Of a stretch of 64,000 bases of DNA, positions 23,300-34,899 are shown in pieces. The stretch is from Macrobrachium rosenbergii (lineage: Eukaryota; Arthropoda; Malacostraca; Decapoda; Palaemonidae): positions 81,265,971-81,329,970 of the forward strand of contig NC_089743.1 in assembly GCF_040412425.1 (NCBI RefSeq), written 5' to 3'. The notes below the pieces were generated by a model. The model made no database searches. It saw only the letters and a list, made by a program, of their open reading frames with translations, and was not told where the DNA came from. Every line of letters begins with the position of its first letter. Position 1 is the stretch's first letter. The position numbers were made by a program, and so were the translations under genes.

Positions 23300-24330
23300 T
23301 TGGAGGGTGGCCCCCTTCAGCAAGAGGGGTATGGTTACTGTGCCAAAACCCTGCAGAGCCAATGATAGATAACTAAGTACTGTACTTATGTAAAAAAAGG
23401 TATACTGTACTTCTATTACTCAACACTGAGTACAGTACCTCCAAGCTTCCCAAAACCCACAACCAGATTTAAAAAGCAGTAGACCAAAAAAGGCTACCTA
23501 TTGATTCAAGAAATAATATCCCCTGTACAAACCAGAGGAGTTAATATTCTGCAATAATCGTATTTAATCTCTGCACCATGAGGATAAACCAAAGCAAATG
23601 CAAGATTACCATGCCACAGAGTGATTTCAATATGTTATCCATGAATACATTTTCAAATTGAAAATTTTTAGCCATTGCTCACTTGTCCAGTGGCTTACCT
23701 TCCATTAAAGACAGAAATTAGCACAAAAGTCCTTAACTAAAGACCTAATGAAAAGGACATTACATTCCAACTCTTCGGAAGCTCCAGTTTCCATATCACC
23801 ACAGACAGAACCTTTACATCAGGTTTAATCCTTTTAGTGCAATTTGGAGGGTTTGGCCCCCTTCAGCAGGAGGGTATGGATTTGCAAAACCCTGCAGAGC
23901 CAATGATGGATAACTAGACATGTAAAAAAAGGTATACTGACTTCTATTACTCAACACTGAGTACAGTACCTCCAAGCTTCCCAAACCCACAACCAGATTT
24001 AAAGCAGTAGGCTACCTATTGATTCAGAAATAATATCCGCTGTACAAACCAGAGGAGCAATATTCTGCAATAAATTTAATCTGCACCATGAGGATAAACA
24101 AAGCAAATGCAAGATTACCAGGGTGATTTCAATATGTTATCCATGCCATTTTCAAATTGAAAATTTTTACCATTGCTCAGTGTGGCTTTACCTTCCATTA
24201 AAGACAGAAATTAGCACAAAAGTCCTTAACTAAAGACCTAATGAAAAGGACATTACATTCCAACTCTTGGAGCTCAGTTTCCATATCACACAGACAGAAC
24301 CACATCAGGTTTAATCCTTTTAGTGCAATT
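23300..24330. repeat. Imperfect ~540/486-bp tandem duplication
   Basis: Unit 1 (about 23,300-23,844) and unit 2 (about 23,845-24,330) share long runs such as ACCCTGCAGAGCCAATGAT and TATTACTCAACACTGAGTAC. Unit 2 is shorter because of many 1-9 nt deletions spread along it, with few substitutions. The duplicated segment is the 3' part of the DIRS-B recombinase region. Confidence 0.8.
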
Positions 24331-25000
24331 CCAACAATCCTTACAGACAGTACTGGACACCCAAGGGGTCAAGTCCTCAAGGATTTTGACTCCAGGCTAG
24401 GTAAAGATAATGTTGTAGTTAAGGGCCTAGCCCAAATTGTACATAGCCCAACATATGGAAAAGGTAGTTGCCTTGTCTTTACAAAGAAACTACTTATTGT
24501 GGCTCTTGCTGTGTCTATGGCTTACTGTGAAGTTTTTATAGAAATTCTTTACAGAGCTTGTTCTAAATGGTTCGAAGGTTGACAAAATAATGAACTGAAG
24601 AACAGCATACAGATTCCAAGGTAAAGTAAGTAAAGTAGCAGAGACCTGGGAAACTTCACTTAACACCTTGAAAAACATCTAGATGTCTTTGTCCTCAGAC
24701 AAGCCTATAGCCAAAGCCAACATGGCCCTTTAGCTTTAAAGGCTGCTACCAAGAAGTTTCCTCATTCTTGAGAAACAATAGAAACCTAACCATGTTGTTT
24801 ATAGAGGTATCGGTGCTGGAAAAAAAACCCCTAATGTGGGACCATGACTTACACCCTGACCAGTGGTGTTGGCAGAATCGATTGGTAGATTCTCTCTCAG
24901 CACTGATAATGGCATTAATGCAAGATTCCTCCTTGAGCTCACCAGAACCATGGACCATATCATGCAGCCATCTGCAGCTTGTGGGATTGTGAAGAAACCT
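23300..25000 (-). pseudogene. DIRS-B tyrosine recombinase remnant
   Basis: Minus-strand fragments read NNMVRFLLFLKNEETSW (core-binding domain, frame 24,746-24,958), then LTLPWNLYAVLQF and STFEPFRTSSVKNF (frame 24,490-24,678). These match the W-x-L-x-x-VL...FEP segment that opens the catalytic domain in the family A copies. The remaining catalytic part lies in the tandem duplication and is full of stops. Confidence 0.55.
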
Positions 25001-26331
25001 TTCATCAATCAGAACCTTTCACTCAGCAAAAACATATCATGAGGGTCAATAAAACTGGAATAATGCCTGTTACGGCAACTCTTACCTTACAAATTCTTAC
25101 CGAATGAATACTGTATTTAAAAATAAAAGAACAAACAGAAAATCGTGTATGATCTGTCAAATTCCTACCAAACCGGCAACAGGAGTAGACTGATCAGCTA
25201 TGAGTGTTTGTACCTATCAGTCCCCTGGTGGGGGCAGGGGAAGTAGATGGATAGAAGACGGATATTCATAGAAAACCAAGTGTTCTCTTTTTTTTTTTTT
25301 AATCTGTCATACTACAACTGGCATGGAAGTAAAAGCTATATACAGTATGTCCCCCTTAATTGCGGGGGTTAGGACCACAACCACCCATGTTAAGCGAAAA
25401 TCCATGTTAAGTTGGTATCCCCTCTAAAAATGCTTATAACTGGCTATTTTAATAGTTTAAACAACCCCCTCTAAAAATGCTTATAACTGCCTACAGTAAA
25501 CCCCCTGGATTCGCGTTCTCACAACTTGCAGAATTTTCTGTGGAACCTATCCATAAATTTTTCGCAGGAAAACTCACCCATTCATGGATTTTTTCGTAGA
25601 GCAATATTCTGTATTTTCATATTGTTTTCATAACAATACTGTACTTTACATACATATACAATTTATGATAAAATAATGATTTACAGTTCTAATTTTCAAA
25701 TGTTAACATTAAGGTTAATAAGATTAAATAGTAACAATAAATATAATTATAATAATTCTCTCTCTCTCTCTCTCCCTCTCTCTTACTAAGATGAGAAAAT
25801 TTTTATGCATATTTAATTTGTATGTTTATTTGTTTTGCATGATAAATAAATGATTTACTAATTATCAAATATCAATACTAATGTAAACACAGCAAAATGT
25901 CAATTAATTAAAGAAAATATAGTGAATTATTAAGATTTTAGTTCAATCCCTGATTTTTTTCTGTAACCCGACTTAGGGGGAGGGATGAAGGCATAACAAT
26001 CATCATAAAAAAATAGGGTTAGCACCTGGACGAAGAGTTTAGATTATGTTTTTTGCATTTCAACTCTCTCTCTCTCTCTCTCTCTCTGACAGATTTTTTA
26101 TGCATATGTTACATATATGTTTATTTGTTTTGTATACAGTAGTTATATAGAAAAATGTGGTGTTACTTTGTTATTAATTTTTTCCTATTTTCCATGCTAT
26201 AACTATAACATTTATGCATATCTATAGTAAATTATGTACAATTTTAAAAGAAAACATAGCGATTCCCAGTCTTCTCCGAAAGCTTGGAGGGAGGGGGGTG
26301 TAATCTAACTGTCAATTATCTTGACATATTG

Positions 26332-26635
26332 ACAGAGTAAACCACCCATACTTGCGGTCTCACTATTTGCAGATTTCTCTGTGGAACGTATCTACCCATT
26401 ATTCGAGGAAAATTCACCCATTCACGGTATTTTTCACTGAAAAATATTCACTAATTACTGTATTTTCATATTTTCATGATTAAATACAGTTTTTGTGATA
26501 AAACTATTCAAATACTCAGGTATAAGCATTTTTAGAGGGTTTTTTGTGTTTAAACTATCAAAATAGGCAGTTCTGAGTGTTTTTTGAGGGGTTTTAAGTA
26601 TTCGCGGATTTTAGCTATTCGCAGGGGGTTTACTG
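26332..26635. mobile_element. Pogo/Tigger-like MITE
   Basis: Inverted ends CAGAGTAAACCACCCATACT and GCAGGGGGTTTACTG. The interior is symmetrical (CTGTGGAAC, ATTCGCGG words). It ends at a TA that is also the left flank of the next MITE. Confidence 0.6.
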
Positions 26636-26637
26636 TA

Positions 26638-26932
26638 CAGGCAATCACCGGTTATCGGCAGGGGTTCCGTTCTGAGGGTGTGATGATAACTGAAAATTGG
26701 CAGTTTTCGGTGCTTTTTCGGCGATTTTCAGGGCTATCGGTGACGAAAAATGCTGATTTTCAGTTATCAGCGCCTCTGTTTGGTGTGTATTGGCGCCAAT
26801 ACCCAATTATCGGCGTCGATAAGCGGAAATCAGCGATTTTCGGTGCCCAAAATTGCTGATTTTCGTCACTAGACATGCGCTGTAAAACCGGATCGCCGTT
26901 AACCGAGCCTGCCGTTAACCAGGGACTGCCTG
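26638..26932. mobile_element. Short MITE (copy 2)
   Basis: Ends CAGGCAATCACCGGTTATCG and TAACCAGGGACTGCCTG. Same family as 21,407-21,652. Confidence 0.75.
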
Positions 26933-27095
26933 TATATTGACCAGAAGGGGAGGAAGTGTTGCCCACTTGGTGGTCAAAATAATGCTATGAGGGATACTGA
27001 AAAATTTCTCTCTCTCTCTCTCAGCCAAAGGATACTCAGATTGTGAAAGATGGATATATAGACAGATAGAAAGGGAGAGTGGTTGATAGAAAGAT

Positions 27096-27099
<4 letters not shown>

Positions 27100-27168
<69 letters not shown>
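27100..27168. repeat. (CT)n microsatellite
   Basis: Uninterrupted CT dinucleotides. Confidence 0.95.
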
Positions 27169-27172
<4 letters not shown>

Positions 27173-27807
27173 TATTGGCTGGAAGGGTTACAAGTATGTG
27201 TGTATATATATATTTTAAGGGTAAAATGTTTAAGATGACCTTGAAATGATATTAATAATATCATTTCAAAGATTAATACGGTACAGTAATAGGATAATAG
27301 TTGAAGGTATATTCGATGTGGGATGCTAGTTTAAGGTATACATTTGGTATGTGAACTTTCAAGATTGGCAGTTATAAACATCTTTAGAGGTGGGGGGTGT
27401 TTACTATTCGCGGGGGTTGTGGTACGCATCTCCCACGAATACGGGGGGTTTACTGTATTTTAACAGTTCACTGCCTATTTTAATAGTTCAAACACCAAAT
27501 ATACCTTAAACCATCACCCTAAAACCCTTTAATGTAATTTCAAAGTCATCTTACATTACCCTTAAAATTGATATTTTCATAATAAAATTAAGTTTCATAT
27601 ATACTTACCAAGTAATTACATAGTTATAGTTTCTAACACTTATGGCAGCCTTTTTATTTAAAAAATTGCAGTAACACTTCAATTGTTTAGTGTGGGTGAC
27701 AAGCCCCACCCATAAACGGGAGTACTGGGAACGAATTATCAGATAACCTCATTCTGTTTGTGCCGTTATGTCCATGAGAGGGGAGGGGGCGGGCTCTGAT
27801 TCTGTAA

Positions 27808-27895
27808 TTACTTGGTAATTATATATGAAGCTTAATTTTATTATGAAAATATAATTTTTATAAAAGTAACTTACCAAGAAATTACATAATTACAT
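27808..27895. repeat. A2 internal complementary region
   Basis: GTAATTACTTGGTAATTATA and the following AAGCTTAATTTTATTATG complement the low end. GTAACTTACCAAGAAATTAC then complements the high end. Confidence 0.75.
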
Positions 27896-28362
27896 AGCTG
27901 AATCTCACACTGAATGGGGGTAGGATACATAGACATATTCTATTCCAAAACATTAAGGCATGGTAATGACTTTGAAATAGAAAATTTGCTAGCACTACAA
28001 CAATGCTTGTCATTTCCTTACCTGGTAAGAAAGCTACTGCAGGAGAATACTGCCTTTGGTTGGTGCTTATCTTAATCTGCAGTGGCATGGCGGTTGAACC
28101 GTGGGTTGCCCCTACGAAAGTGGGAGTCTTGCAACGGAGGACAGTCCTGATCACTGACATGACATACATAAGTGCCCTTGCCCTGGGCGCAGTACCAATA
28201 TAACAAATAACCAGACAATGCTGTAACCTACTGTACACTGACAAAAAACCACAACCCATCCACTAAGAATGGTGGGTACTCCAGGTACAAAGTACCTCCA
28301 GGCTCCCCAAAACTCAACACCCTAAGTCAAGGCGAAGAGACAGAGGAGAGAAAGAGTGCTTC

Positions 28363-29330
28363 CTATGCTTCTTCACCCAATATCATGCCAGCCACTGATA
28401 ATGGCCCCAGGGTACTGCAACTCTCAAATACTGTTTTGACTTCTTTTAAGTAGTGAGACACGAAGATCAATTTGCACTTCCAAAAGGTTGATTGCAGAAT
28501 GGAAGAAAGGGGCATATTATGACTGAAAGCAAGAGAGGTAGTGACTGCTCGGACTCCATACGCTTTCACTTTGAAAGAAGGCAAAATGTCCTCCTGAATC
28601 TGAGAATGCGCCTCAGAAATTAGATCCCTCAGGAAGAACGACAATATGTCCTTAGAAAGAGTGCGGTAAAGATTCTTGACAGAACACCAGAGGTTGCTGA
28701 TAGCCCTCTGATCTTCTCATCCTGTGCAGGTAATACCTTAGGGCTCTAATGGGGCAAGGAGCCCTTTCTTCTTCCTCCAGGCCAAGGATTTCCATCAAAC
28801 TCTTAATGTGGAAGGAATGAGGCCAGAGCTTGGACGGATCCTTGTTCTTGGCTAGGAGACCTAAGGCCAAGGAGCACACTGCATCTCCTTGGGAGAACCC
28901 TACCCTCATATCAATTGCCTGCAGCTCACTTACATGTTGGGCAGTCGCCAAAGCCACAAGGAAGAGTGTCTTCCGAGTGAGGTCCCTTAGAGAAGCGGAA
29001 CAAAAGGCTCAAAAGAAGGGCCTTCTTCTGTATAGAATGTCGAATGACTTGATGTCACTAAAATCCAGGTTTGATGACAGGTACAGACCTCTACGCTTGA
29101 ACACAGAGCTCAGCATGGCTCGATACCCCTTAATGGTGGAAGAGGACAGGCCTCAAGAGGTCCTCAGATAAAGGAGGAAATCTGCTATTTAGGTCAAAGA
29201 TGTCTCAGAAGAGATGTTACGTCTGAGACACCATCTATAGAAAACTGTCCACTTTGCTTGGTAGACGCTGCAATAAGATTGGCGTTTTCATCTCGCAATA
29301 GCCTCTGCAGCTGCTCTTGAAAATCCTTTC
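28363..29330 (-). pseudogene. DIRS tyrosine recombinase (A2)
   Basis: The frame at 28,652-28,957 has ALATAQHVSELQAI (first catalytic Arg replaced by His), LLAKNKDPSKLWPHSF and CPIRALRYYLHR. The frame at 28,363-28,644 has MSFFLRDLI, KAYGVRAVTTSLAF (second Arg box) and IFVSHYLKEV, which holds the likely catalytic Tyr. The core-binding part to about 29,330 is broken. Frameshifts and the lost Arg indicate an inactive copy. Confidence 0.75.
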
Positions 29331-29343
29331 GCTCTGATGAGCT

Positions 29344-30015
29344 TCATGACAGTCTGAAGCCTGTCAAGGAAAGCGTGGACAACCCTTGGTGGCATCTCTT
29401 GAAGTGAGACTGTCTGAGTAGCCACGGTTTTTGGGGAAGGAGCCTTGGAAGTCCACCAGTAGCCATAGAAGGTCCTGGAACCACTCTTTCAGGGGCCAAA
29501 AAGCTCCAGGTCAGACCAGTTTTGAAGCATGGCATCTGTCGCCCATGCCAGGGGGTCGAGGACTGGAGAGCAGAAGGAAGGTGATGGTTTTTTGAGATGG
29601 TAAACAGGTCCAAAGTTAGCCTGCCCCATAACTTCCAAAGATCGAGACAGACCAGGGAATCCAGGGTCCACTCAGTGGGAAGGACCTGCTTCTGATGTCT
29701 CAGTTCGTCTGCCAGAATATTTAGTTTTCCATGAATAAATCGAGTGACTAGTGTCACTCGATTTTGGTCTGCCCATAGAAGATCCTTTGCTGCCTGGCAG
29801 AGAGAAAAGGAATGACTGCCTTCTAGCTTTCGAATGTGCATCAATGCAGTGGTATTGTCTGTATGGACTACTACTGTCTTGTTGTAAGTCATGGTCGAGA
29901 AGTACGGAAGACCTTGCTGAATTGCCTTTAACTCTCTTAACATTGAAATGAAGGTTCCATTCTTCTGGGGACCACATCCCAGAAACTTCCAAATTCCCCA
30001 GAAGGGCTCCCCCAA
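29344..30015 (-). pseudogene. DIRS RNase H domain (A2)
   Basis: A 223-codon open stretch. RNase H acidic residues are visible in MLRELKAIQQG (Glu), VVVHTDNTTALMHIRK (Asp) and LNILADELRHQ (Asp). It is followed by LPTEWTLDSLVCLDLWKLWG and the LDLFTISKNHHLP segment shared with A4. The domain would degrade the RNA strand during DIRS reverse transcription. The long open frame is notable in an otherwise broken element. Confidence 0.75.
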
Positions 30016-30330
30016 CTTAGATCCCAGGCTTCTGTGTAAAAGTCTAGGTTGGGGCTCAGAGGATGAATAGATTTTCCCTCCAAAATTCTACCTTCAGACA
30101 GCCACCATTATCCGGTGTCCAACTTGGTTTCCTGGGTGATGGGAAACATGACAGGGTCTGAATATCTCAATGGATGCTGTCATCCCCAGTAGGCTCGTCC
30201 ATTGATGGGTCGAGCTAGACGAGAGGGCTAGAAAACTGCGGATCATCAGAAAGCAGTTGGCAATTCTCTTGGGGGATGGAAAAGCCTGAAAAGTCCGAAA
30301 ATTGAGAATCATCCCGAAATAGAGGATCTC

Positions 30331-30702
30331 TCACATCGGGACCAACTGGAATTTCTGAATGTTTATGAGTATGCCTCGTTCCTGCAAAAGGTGAAGAATG
30401 GTCTGCAAGTCCTTTGTGCACTTCTCCTTCGTAGTGGATTGAAGAGTCCAGTGTCTAAGTAAAGACTGACGTTTATGCCGATTAAATGAAGCCATTTGCA
30501 AGAGGGGGTTTGCTGAATCTAGGTTAACAGAAGCTCTACACTTGGCCCTAGAGGCCAACTTTCTCTTCGTATCCCTTTCAAGCTTATCAAGATGGGATTC
30601 AAGAACCTTCCACTTTTTCTCATCAATCCTTACACTCATCATAAGTATTCTCCTTAGAACATACCTGCCCCCTACATTTACTGCAAATACTATGCAAATC
30701 AT
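30331..30702 (-). pseudogene. DIRS gag-like N-terminal remnant (A2)
   Basis: Contains KKWKVLESHLDKLERDTKRK, equivalent to KKWKVLRSRLDKLDRDRKRK in A3 and RQWKIFFTSHLSKLERDRKR in A4. This is a conserved basic coiled segment downstream of a Cys-rich motif in this family's first ORF. The Cys-rich motif is not intact here. Its function is presumably nucleic-acid binding. Confidence 0.55.
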
Positions 30703-31420
30703 AAGATGATTTAGTAAGTCTGGTTTTCAATATTGTAGTGAAGGTTGTGAAAACCAGACTTACTACACGATCTTAGGATTACTTGCAGTAAATGTAGGGG
30801 GCAGGTAAGTTCACAACCTTCACTACAATAGCAAAAACCAGATGCACTCAAATCAGACAATGCAAAGCAAAAAGCTAGGTTGACTGAAAGCTAATAAAAG
30901 CTTGAGGGCTATATAAAAAAGCAACAATACTTCAACGAATTCCGGTAAAGAACAACCAAAAAACCAATGAAAAAGCTGGAGCAAGCCCCCAATGTCAACT
31001 CGAGAGCCGAGCAGAAACAAGATGAGGTTATCTGGTAAGTCGTTCTCAGTACTCCCGTAGTGGGCAAGGCTTGCCACCTACACTAAAAAATTGAAGTAGT
31101 ACCGTGATTTTTTAAATAAAAGGCTGCCGCGTGAGTTAGAAACTACAGCTATGTAATTACTTAGTAAGTTACTTATATGAAAATATATTTCATATGGCTT
31201 ACAGCTACGTGTGAAAACTACATAATCAGGTTACCCCTATATTCAGTCAGAGCCATTTTCTCTCATACAGTATTGAAGCTGTCCCATTTTCTTTTTTCTG
31301 ATAGGGGAAACACTGGGAATTCTCAAGTCGAGTTAAATAATGTATTTCAATATCTAAATATGCATTAAAAAAAAAAATTATCAATGCAATCAACAGTGAT
31401 AAAATATTCTTGTGTATATA

Positions 31421-31664
31421 CAGAAAGTTCCTGAATATCGGTGGGGTTTCCGTTCTGACAGCATGATGATAAGCGAAAATCGCCGATAACCAAGAATCGG
31501 CGCTAATAACCGGCGATCAGTGCCTCTGCTAGGTATGTATTGGTGCCAATACCCAATTATCAGCTCATATAAGTGGAAATTGGCACACCGGTGCCGAAAA
31601 TTGCCGATTTTTGTCGCTAGACAAGCATCGAAAAACCAGATCGCCGATAACCGGGGACTGCCTG
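31421..31664. mobile_element. Short MITE (copy 3)
   Basis: Ends CAGAAAGTTCCTGAATATCG and TAACCGGGGACTGCCTG beside TA. Same family as 21,407-21,652. Confidence 0.7.
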
Positions 31665-31941
31665 TACATGTTACAATGAATTACTAATTTTCAAATATCA
31701 ATATTAATGTACACAGCAAAACATCATTAAAATGTTATTTCACTCACAGAATCCATTTATACTGTATAGTATTATTATATTGATCTGTTATCATCGTAAT
31801 ATGTATAAAAAATACGATAGCCCGACATTTGTAATGTTTACTTTTCAGAATCAGCCGATTGAACCTACTGCCGAAAGAATCATGAATATATTGATGGAAC
31901 TATCGAACTATTTTAATGAGGAGAGACTTCTCGAGACTATT

Positions 31942-31944
<3 letters not shown>

Positions 31945-31995
<51 letters not shown>
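31945..31995. repeat. (GA)n microsatellite
   Basis: Uninterrupted GA dinucleotides, about 50 bp. Confidence 0.95.
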
Positions 31996-31998
<3 letters not shown>

Positions 31999-32403
31999 GG
32001 TGTTTACAACTGAAATCTCAGAGCAGTAGCTGGGGATGAGACTTGACAAGCATGGTTATTCTAGCTGGGGAAGAGAGTGTAACCTTATGTTGCCTACATA
32101 TGAAATTCAGATTTAAATATTTCTACAGTGTTTAGAGATGAAACATCAACAGTGATAAAATACTCTCTTGCGTACCGTTATAATATGTGTCATACCACAG
32201 AGTCAACTAAACTTGTAATGAAGTACAGTACAGTAAATCAGAGAGAGAAAAAATATGGCAACAAGTACCTACATACATATGTTTACATCAGTAAAAACAA
32301 AAACCAATGTTGGGATAATCATTTTTTTATACGATATTACGATGATAATAGATTAATATAAAAATATATACAGAATAAATGGATTCTGTATTAACGGATA
32401 TGT

Positions 32404-32409
<6 letters not shown>

Positions 32410-32466
<57 letters not shown>
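32410..32466. repeat. (GA)n microsatellite
   Basis: Uninterrupted GA dinucleotides, about 57 bp. Confidence 0.95.
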
Positions 32467-32469
<3 letters not shown>

Positions 32470-32850
32470 AACTGAGGTGTTTAACACTGGTAAGCCGTTT
32501 TGCGATATTTGCTGTATTTACATTAGTATCAATATTTGAAAACTAGTAAATCATTTTTTTAACATTAAATTTTCATTTAGTCATGAAAATAAAACGAAAA
32601 TACAGGAGTTAGTGAATATCGCTATCACCTATTAAATTAGACAATTGATAAACCTCTGTTATTTGAGGAACGATACTTTTAAAAGTGTGATGATACTTTT
32701 CGCTCTTCAAAAAAATTTGCATATTAGTGAGTTTTCCGCAATACATTTGGAGGTAAGTTCCACAGATAAACCCATGATTAACTGAAGGCTGATCCGTGAT
32801 CTAGTGTGGATCCACTGTAATGGAGAGGTAAGGTTCACTTCAAAAATAAC

Positions 32851-34700
32851 AAATCAATATATAAATAAATAAAAAAGTACATAAATTACTAAATGCAAGG
32901 AGAATTGTATTAAAGTAGTAATGCATTGCATCTTCACTTGAACTTTCTGAGTTCCAATTGCATGACATCCTCAGGGAAACTGTTCCATTCCAATGGTGTG
33001 AGGAATTAAGGACCTCTGGATCTGAAAAGTTGACAGTGAGGCATATTTACTGTATACTGAGTGTGGCTATTCCGCAAATCTGGTTGCTCTCAGCAGGAAA
33101 AAGGGATCAGGATCAATTGCAAACGTGAAAATCTATGTTATAATAAACTTATGAAAAATTGACAAACAAGAGACCATCCATCAATAATCTAAATCATAAC
33201 TGCTAATATTAAGAAAAAGAAACCTGTCACCACAAATAAATCTGTCTAAAAAGAGATAAATTTCTGGCAGAGGCAGATCCACACCAAAGAACTGTATTCT
33301 AGTTAAGGAAGGACAAAAAACCTAAAACAGTTTGTAATGACTTCATCACTGTCATAAATATATGAGGCCTTATGAACAATACCTAGTCTTCTGTGCCGTT
33401 TGCTGCAGACACTTTTATTTGGCGTTTCTCAAAATTAAGATGTGTCTCAAAAATTACACCTGGGATAGTTAAATCTTCAGACTCATCCCATCCACCTGAC
33501 GTGGAGGATGTGGTGAAAGATCTGTACGATATCTGCTAATCAATAGTGTTTCCGTTTTATTGGAGTTCCGCCTCGTACCCCAACGACTACACCATTCACT
33601 AATCCGGTCTATGTCCCGATTGCGACTTAAGGGCAGTTTCATTTCTCATAAGTGAAGAATGCTACACCCACAAGTGTTATATCATCACCATACTGAACAA
33701 TCTTGTTTTAAGAGGCCAACAACCATATCACTTGTAACCACTACAAATAGCAGTGCACCGAGAATACTACCCTGTGGAACTCAAGACATAATAGGCCTTG
33801 GTGCACCAAAGATACCATCAATAGCAACTTAGTGCTGCCTACCAGTAAGGAAACTTTAAGTACACCTAAAAAATATCAATCCACTCCAAGATTCTGAAGT
33901 TTATAAGTGCCTTGTGATGTACTACATCAAAAGCAGCACTAAAACCTATTTGAATTGCTCTACACTCAAAATCCTTATCAAGGTTCTCTTGCAAATCACA
34001 TGTCAAATGCAGGTATCTAACTGCTCCCTATATGTATATATAATGACTAGCAGATAACAATCCCCTAGATACCACATACTTATACAGTATAGAGGCTTAA
34101 AATTCAAGTTTTTCTGCAACTTTGGAGAGCACAGGGAGAATAAAAATTGGCCTTTAGTTACTACAATCTGCAGATATGCCATTCTTTGGAACAGGCAATA
34201 TTACTAAGCTAGTGCTCATCCACAAAAATACTACATCAACATAAAAATCTATAGAATCTACTAATCTTGGGAGACAACACACTAGAAACCTTTTTAAAAA
34301 AAATTAAGGGAAGAAACCACCTGGATCAGGATCTTCTCAACCCAAGCTATCAAGTGTATCAAGAATTTTCTTAACACCCCTTGAGCAAATTTTCGTAAGA
34401 AGAGGTTCAGGATGACTAGTATCAGGGAAAGGAGCATCCTCAGATGATTGCTTAGCTTCAAAAGCTTGATGAAGCGGTTCAGCCTGTTCCTTACAGCCAG
34501 TAACCAATCTACCATCATCTGTTAGTAGTGGTACCATCTGGGCAAGTAGGAATAGTGATTGCTGAACTTGCTGTGTGGTGGTGGTGATGGTGGCAGTTGT
34601 AGGGTTGTTATGTCATGAGTTTTTGACAACACTGGTGTAGCCAGAGGCAAACTGGTTTCTTCTTTTCTCTTCCTTTTATCAAGCTTTCATTCTCATTTCA
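32851..34700 (-). mobile_element. LINE copy 1, reverse transcriptase and 3' part
   Basis: Minus-strand order from about 34,530: LLTDDGRLVTGCKEQAEPLH (segment before the RT fingers) and a KKILDTLDSLG...DPDGFFPL region. Then comes VPQGSILGALLF (about 33,745-33,783) and the RT catalytic motif QYGDDITLVG (YGDD at 33,681-33,692, where the usual form is YADD). The C-terminal LPRTTRFAE-type tail is at about 33,000-33,100. It is broken by stops. It resembles Jockey/I-group LINEs. The 3' end continues at 22,520-22,740 across DIRS-B. The 5' end is not seen. Confidence 0.75.
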
Positions 34701-34899
34701 ATGTATGCTTTGTTTCATGGAATACATACTAAATGACTGATTAATCTCATAACCAAAAACGATGTATATCCACAAAATAAGATACCTTCACAGAACAAAC
34801 AAAGGTATTCGTTGTGATAAGAGGGAGGTATATGGGCAATTATGAAAGCATCACAACACTCAGCATGACCTATCATTAAAAAAAGGAGAAACAGAGACA

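Larger units (their letters stand above)
27571..31185 (-). mobile_element. DIRS-like retrotransposon A2, internally deleted
   Basis: The low ITR at 27,571-27,735 and high ITR at 31,040-31,185 are inverted copies (CTTACCAAGTAATTACATAG; AGTGTGGGTGACAAGCCCC). The ICR is at 27,808-27,895. Minus-strand coding order: a short gag-like remnant 30.33-30.70 kb, RNase H 29.34-30.02 kb, recombinase 28.38-29.33 kb. Most of gag and RT are missing. Nested inside the pogo/Tigger-like cluster. Confidence 0.8.
25343..32817. mobile_element. Pogo/Tigger-like insertion cluster in DIRS-B ITR
   Basis: Starts at TA/CAGTATGTCCCCC (25,343) and ends ATCCACTG/TA (32,817). Removing it restores the DIRS-B terminus around CTATATA-ATGGAGAGG, so both edges are well defined. 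Terminal CAGT...ACTG beside TA is pogo/Tigger-like. The interior is a mosaic of MITEs, CT/GA tracts and DIRS A2. No transposase reading frame is seen. Confidence 0.6.
22741..32850 (-). mobile_element. DIRS-like retrotransposon B, with 7.5-kb nested insertion
   Basis: The low ITR at 22,741-22,930 pairs with 25,165-25,342 (GGGGACTGATAGGTACAAAC with its complement). The missing tip of the high ITR (ATGGAGAGGTAAGGTTCA) lies at 32,818-32,850, so the ITR was cut at a TA by the insertion 25,343-32,817. The ICR at about 22,985-23,115 joins GAGAGGT...TTAAGTATTT to GAACCTTACCTCTCC. Inside is a decayed minus-strand recombinase (23.3-25.0 kb). Gag, RT and RNase H are not seen. B itself sits in the 3'UTR of a LINE. 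Confidence 0.75.

Noticed and set aside
21171..26932. Regularly spaced short repeats as a CRISPR-like array
   Set aside because: The repeats are MITE internal words and palindrome arms in a eukaryotic genome. There is no constant repeat-spacer structure and no cas genes.
28003..28203. Plus-strand 66-codon ORF in DIRS A2
   Set aside because: Lies in the untranslated 3' part of the element, antisense to its coding strand.
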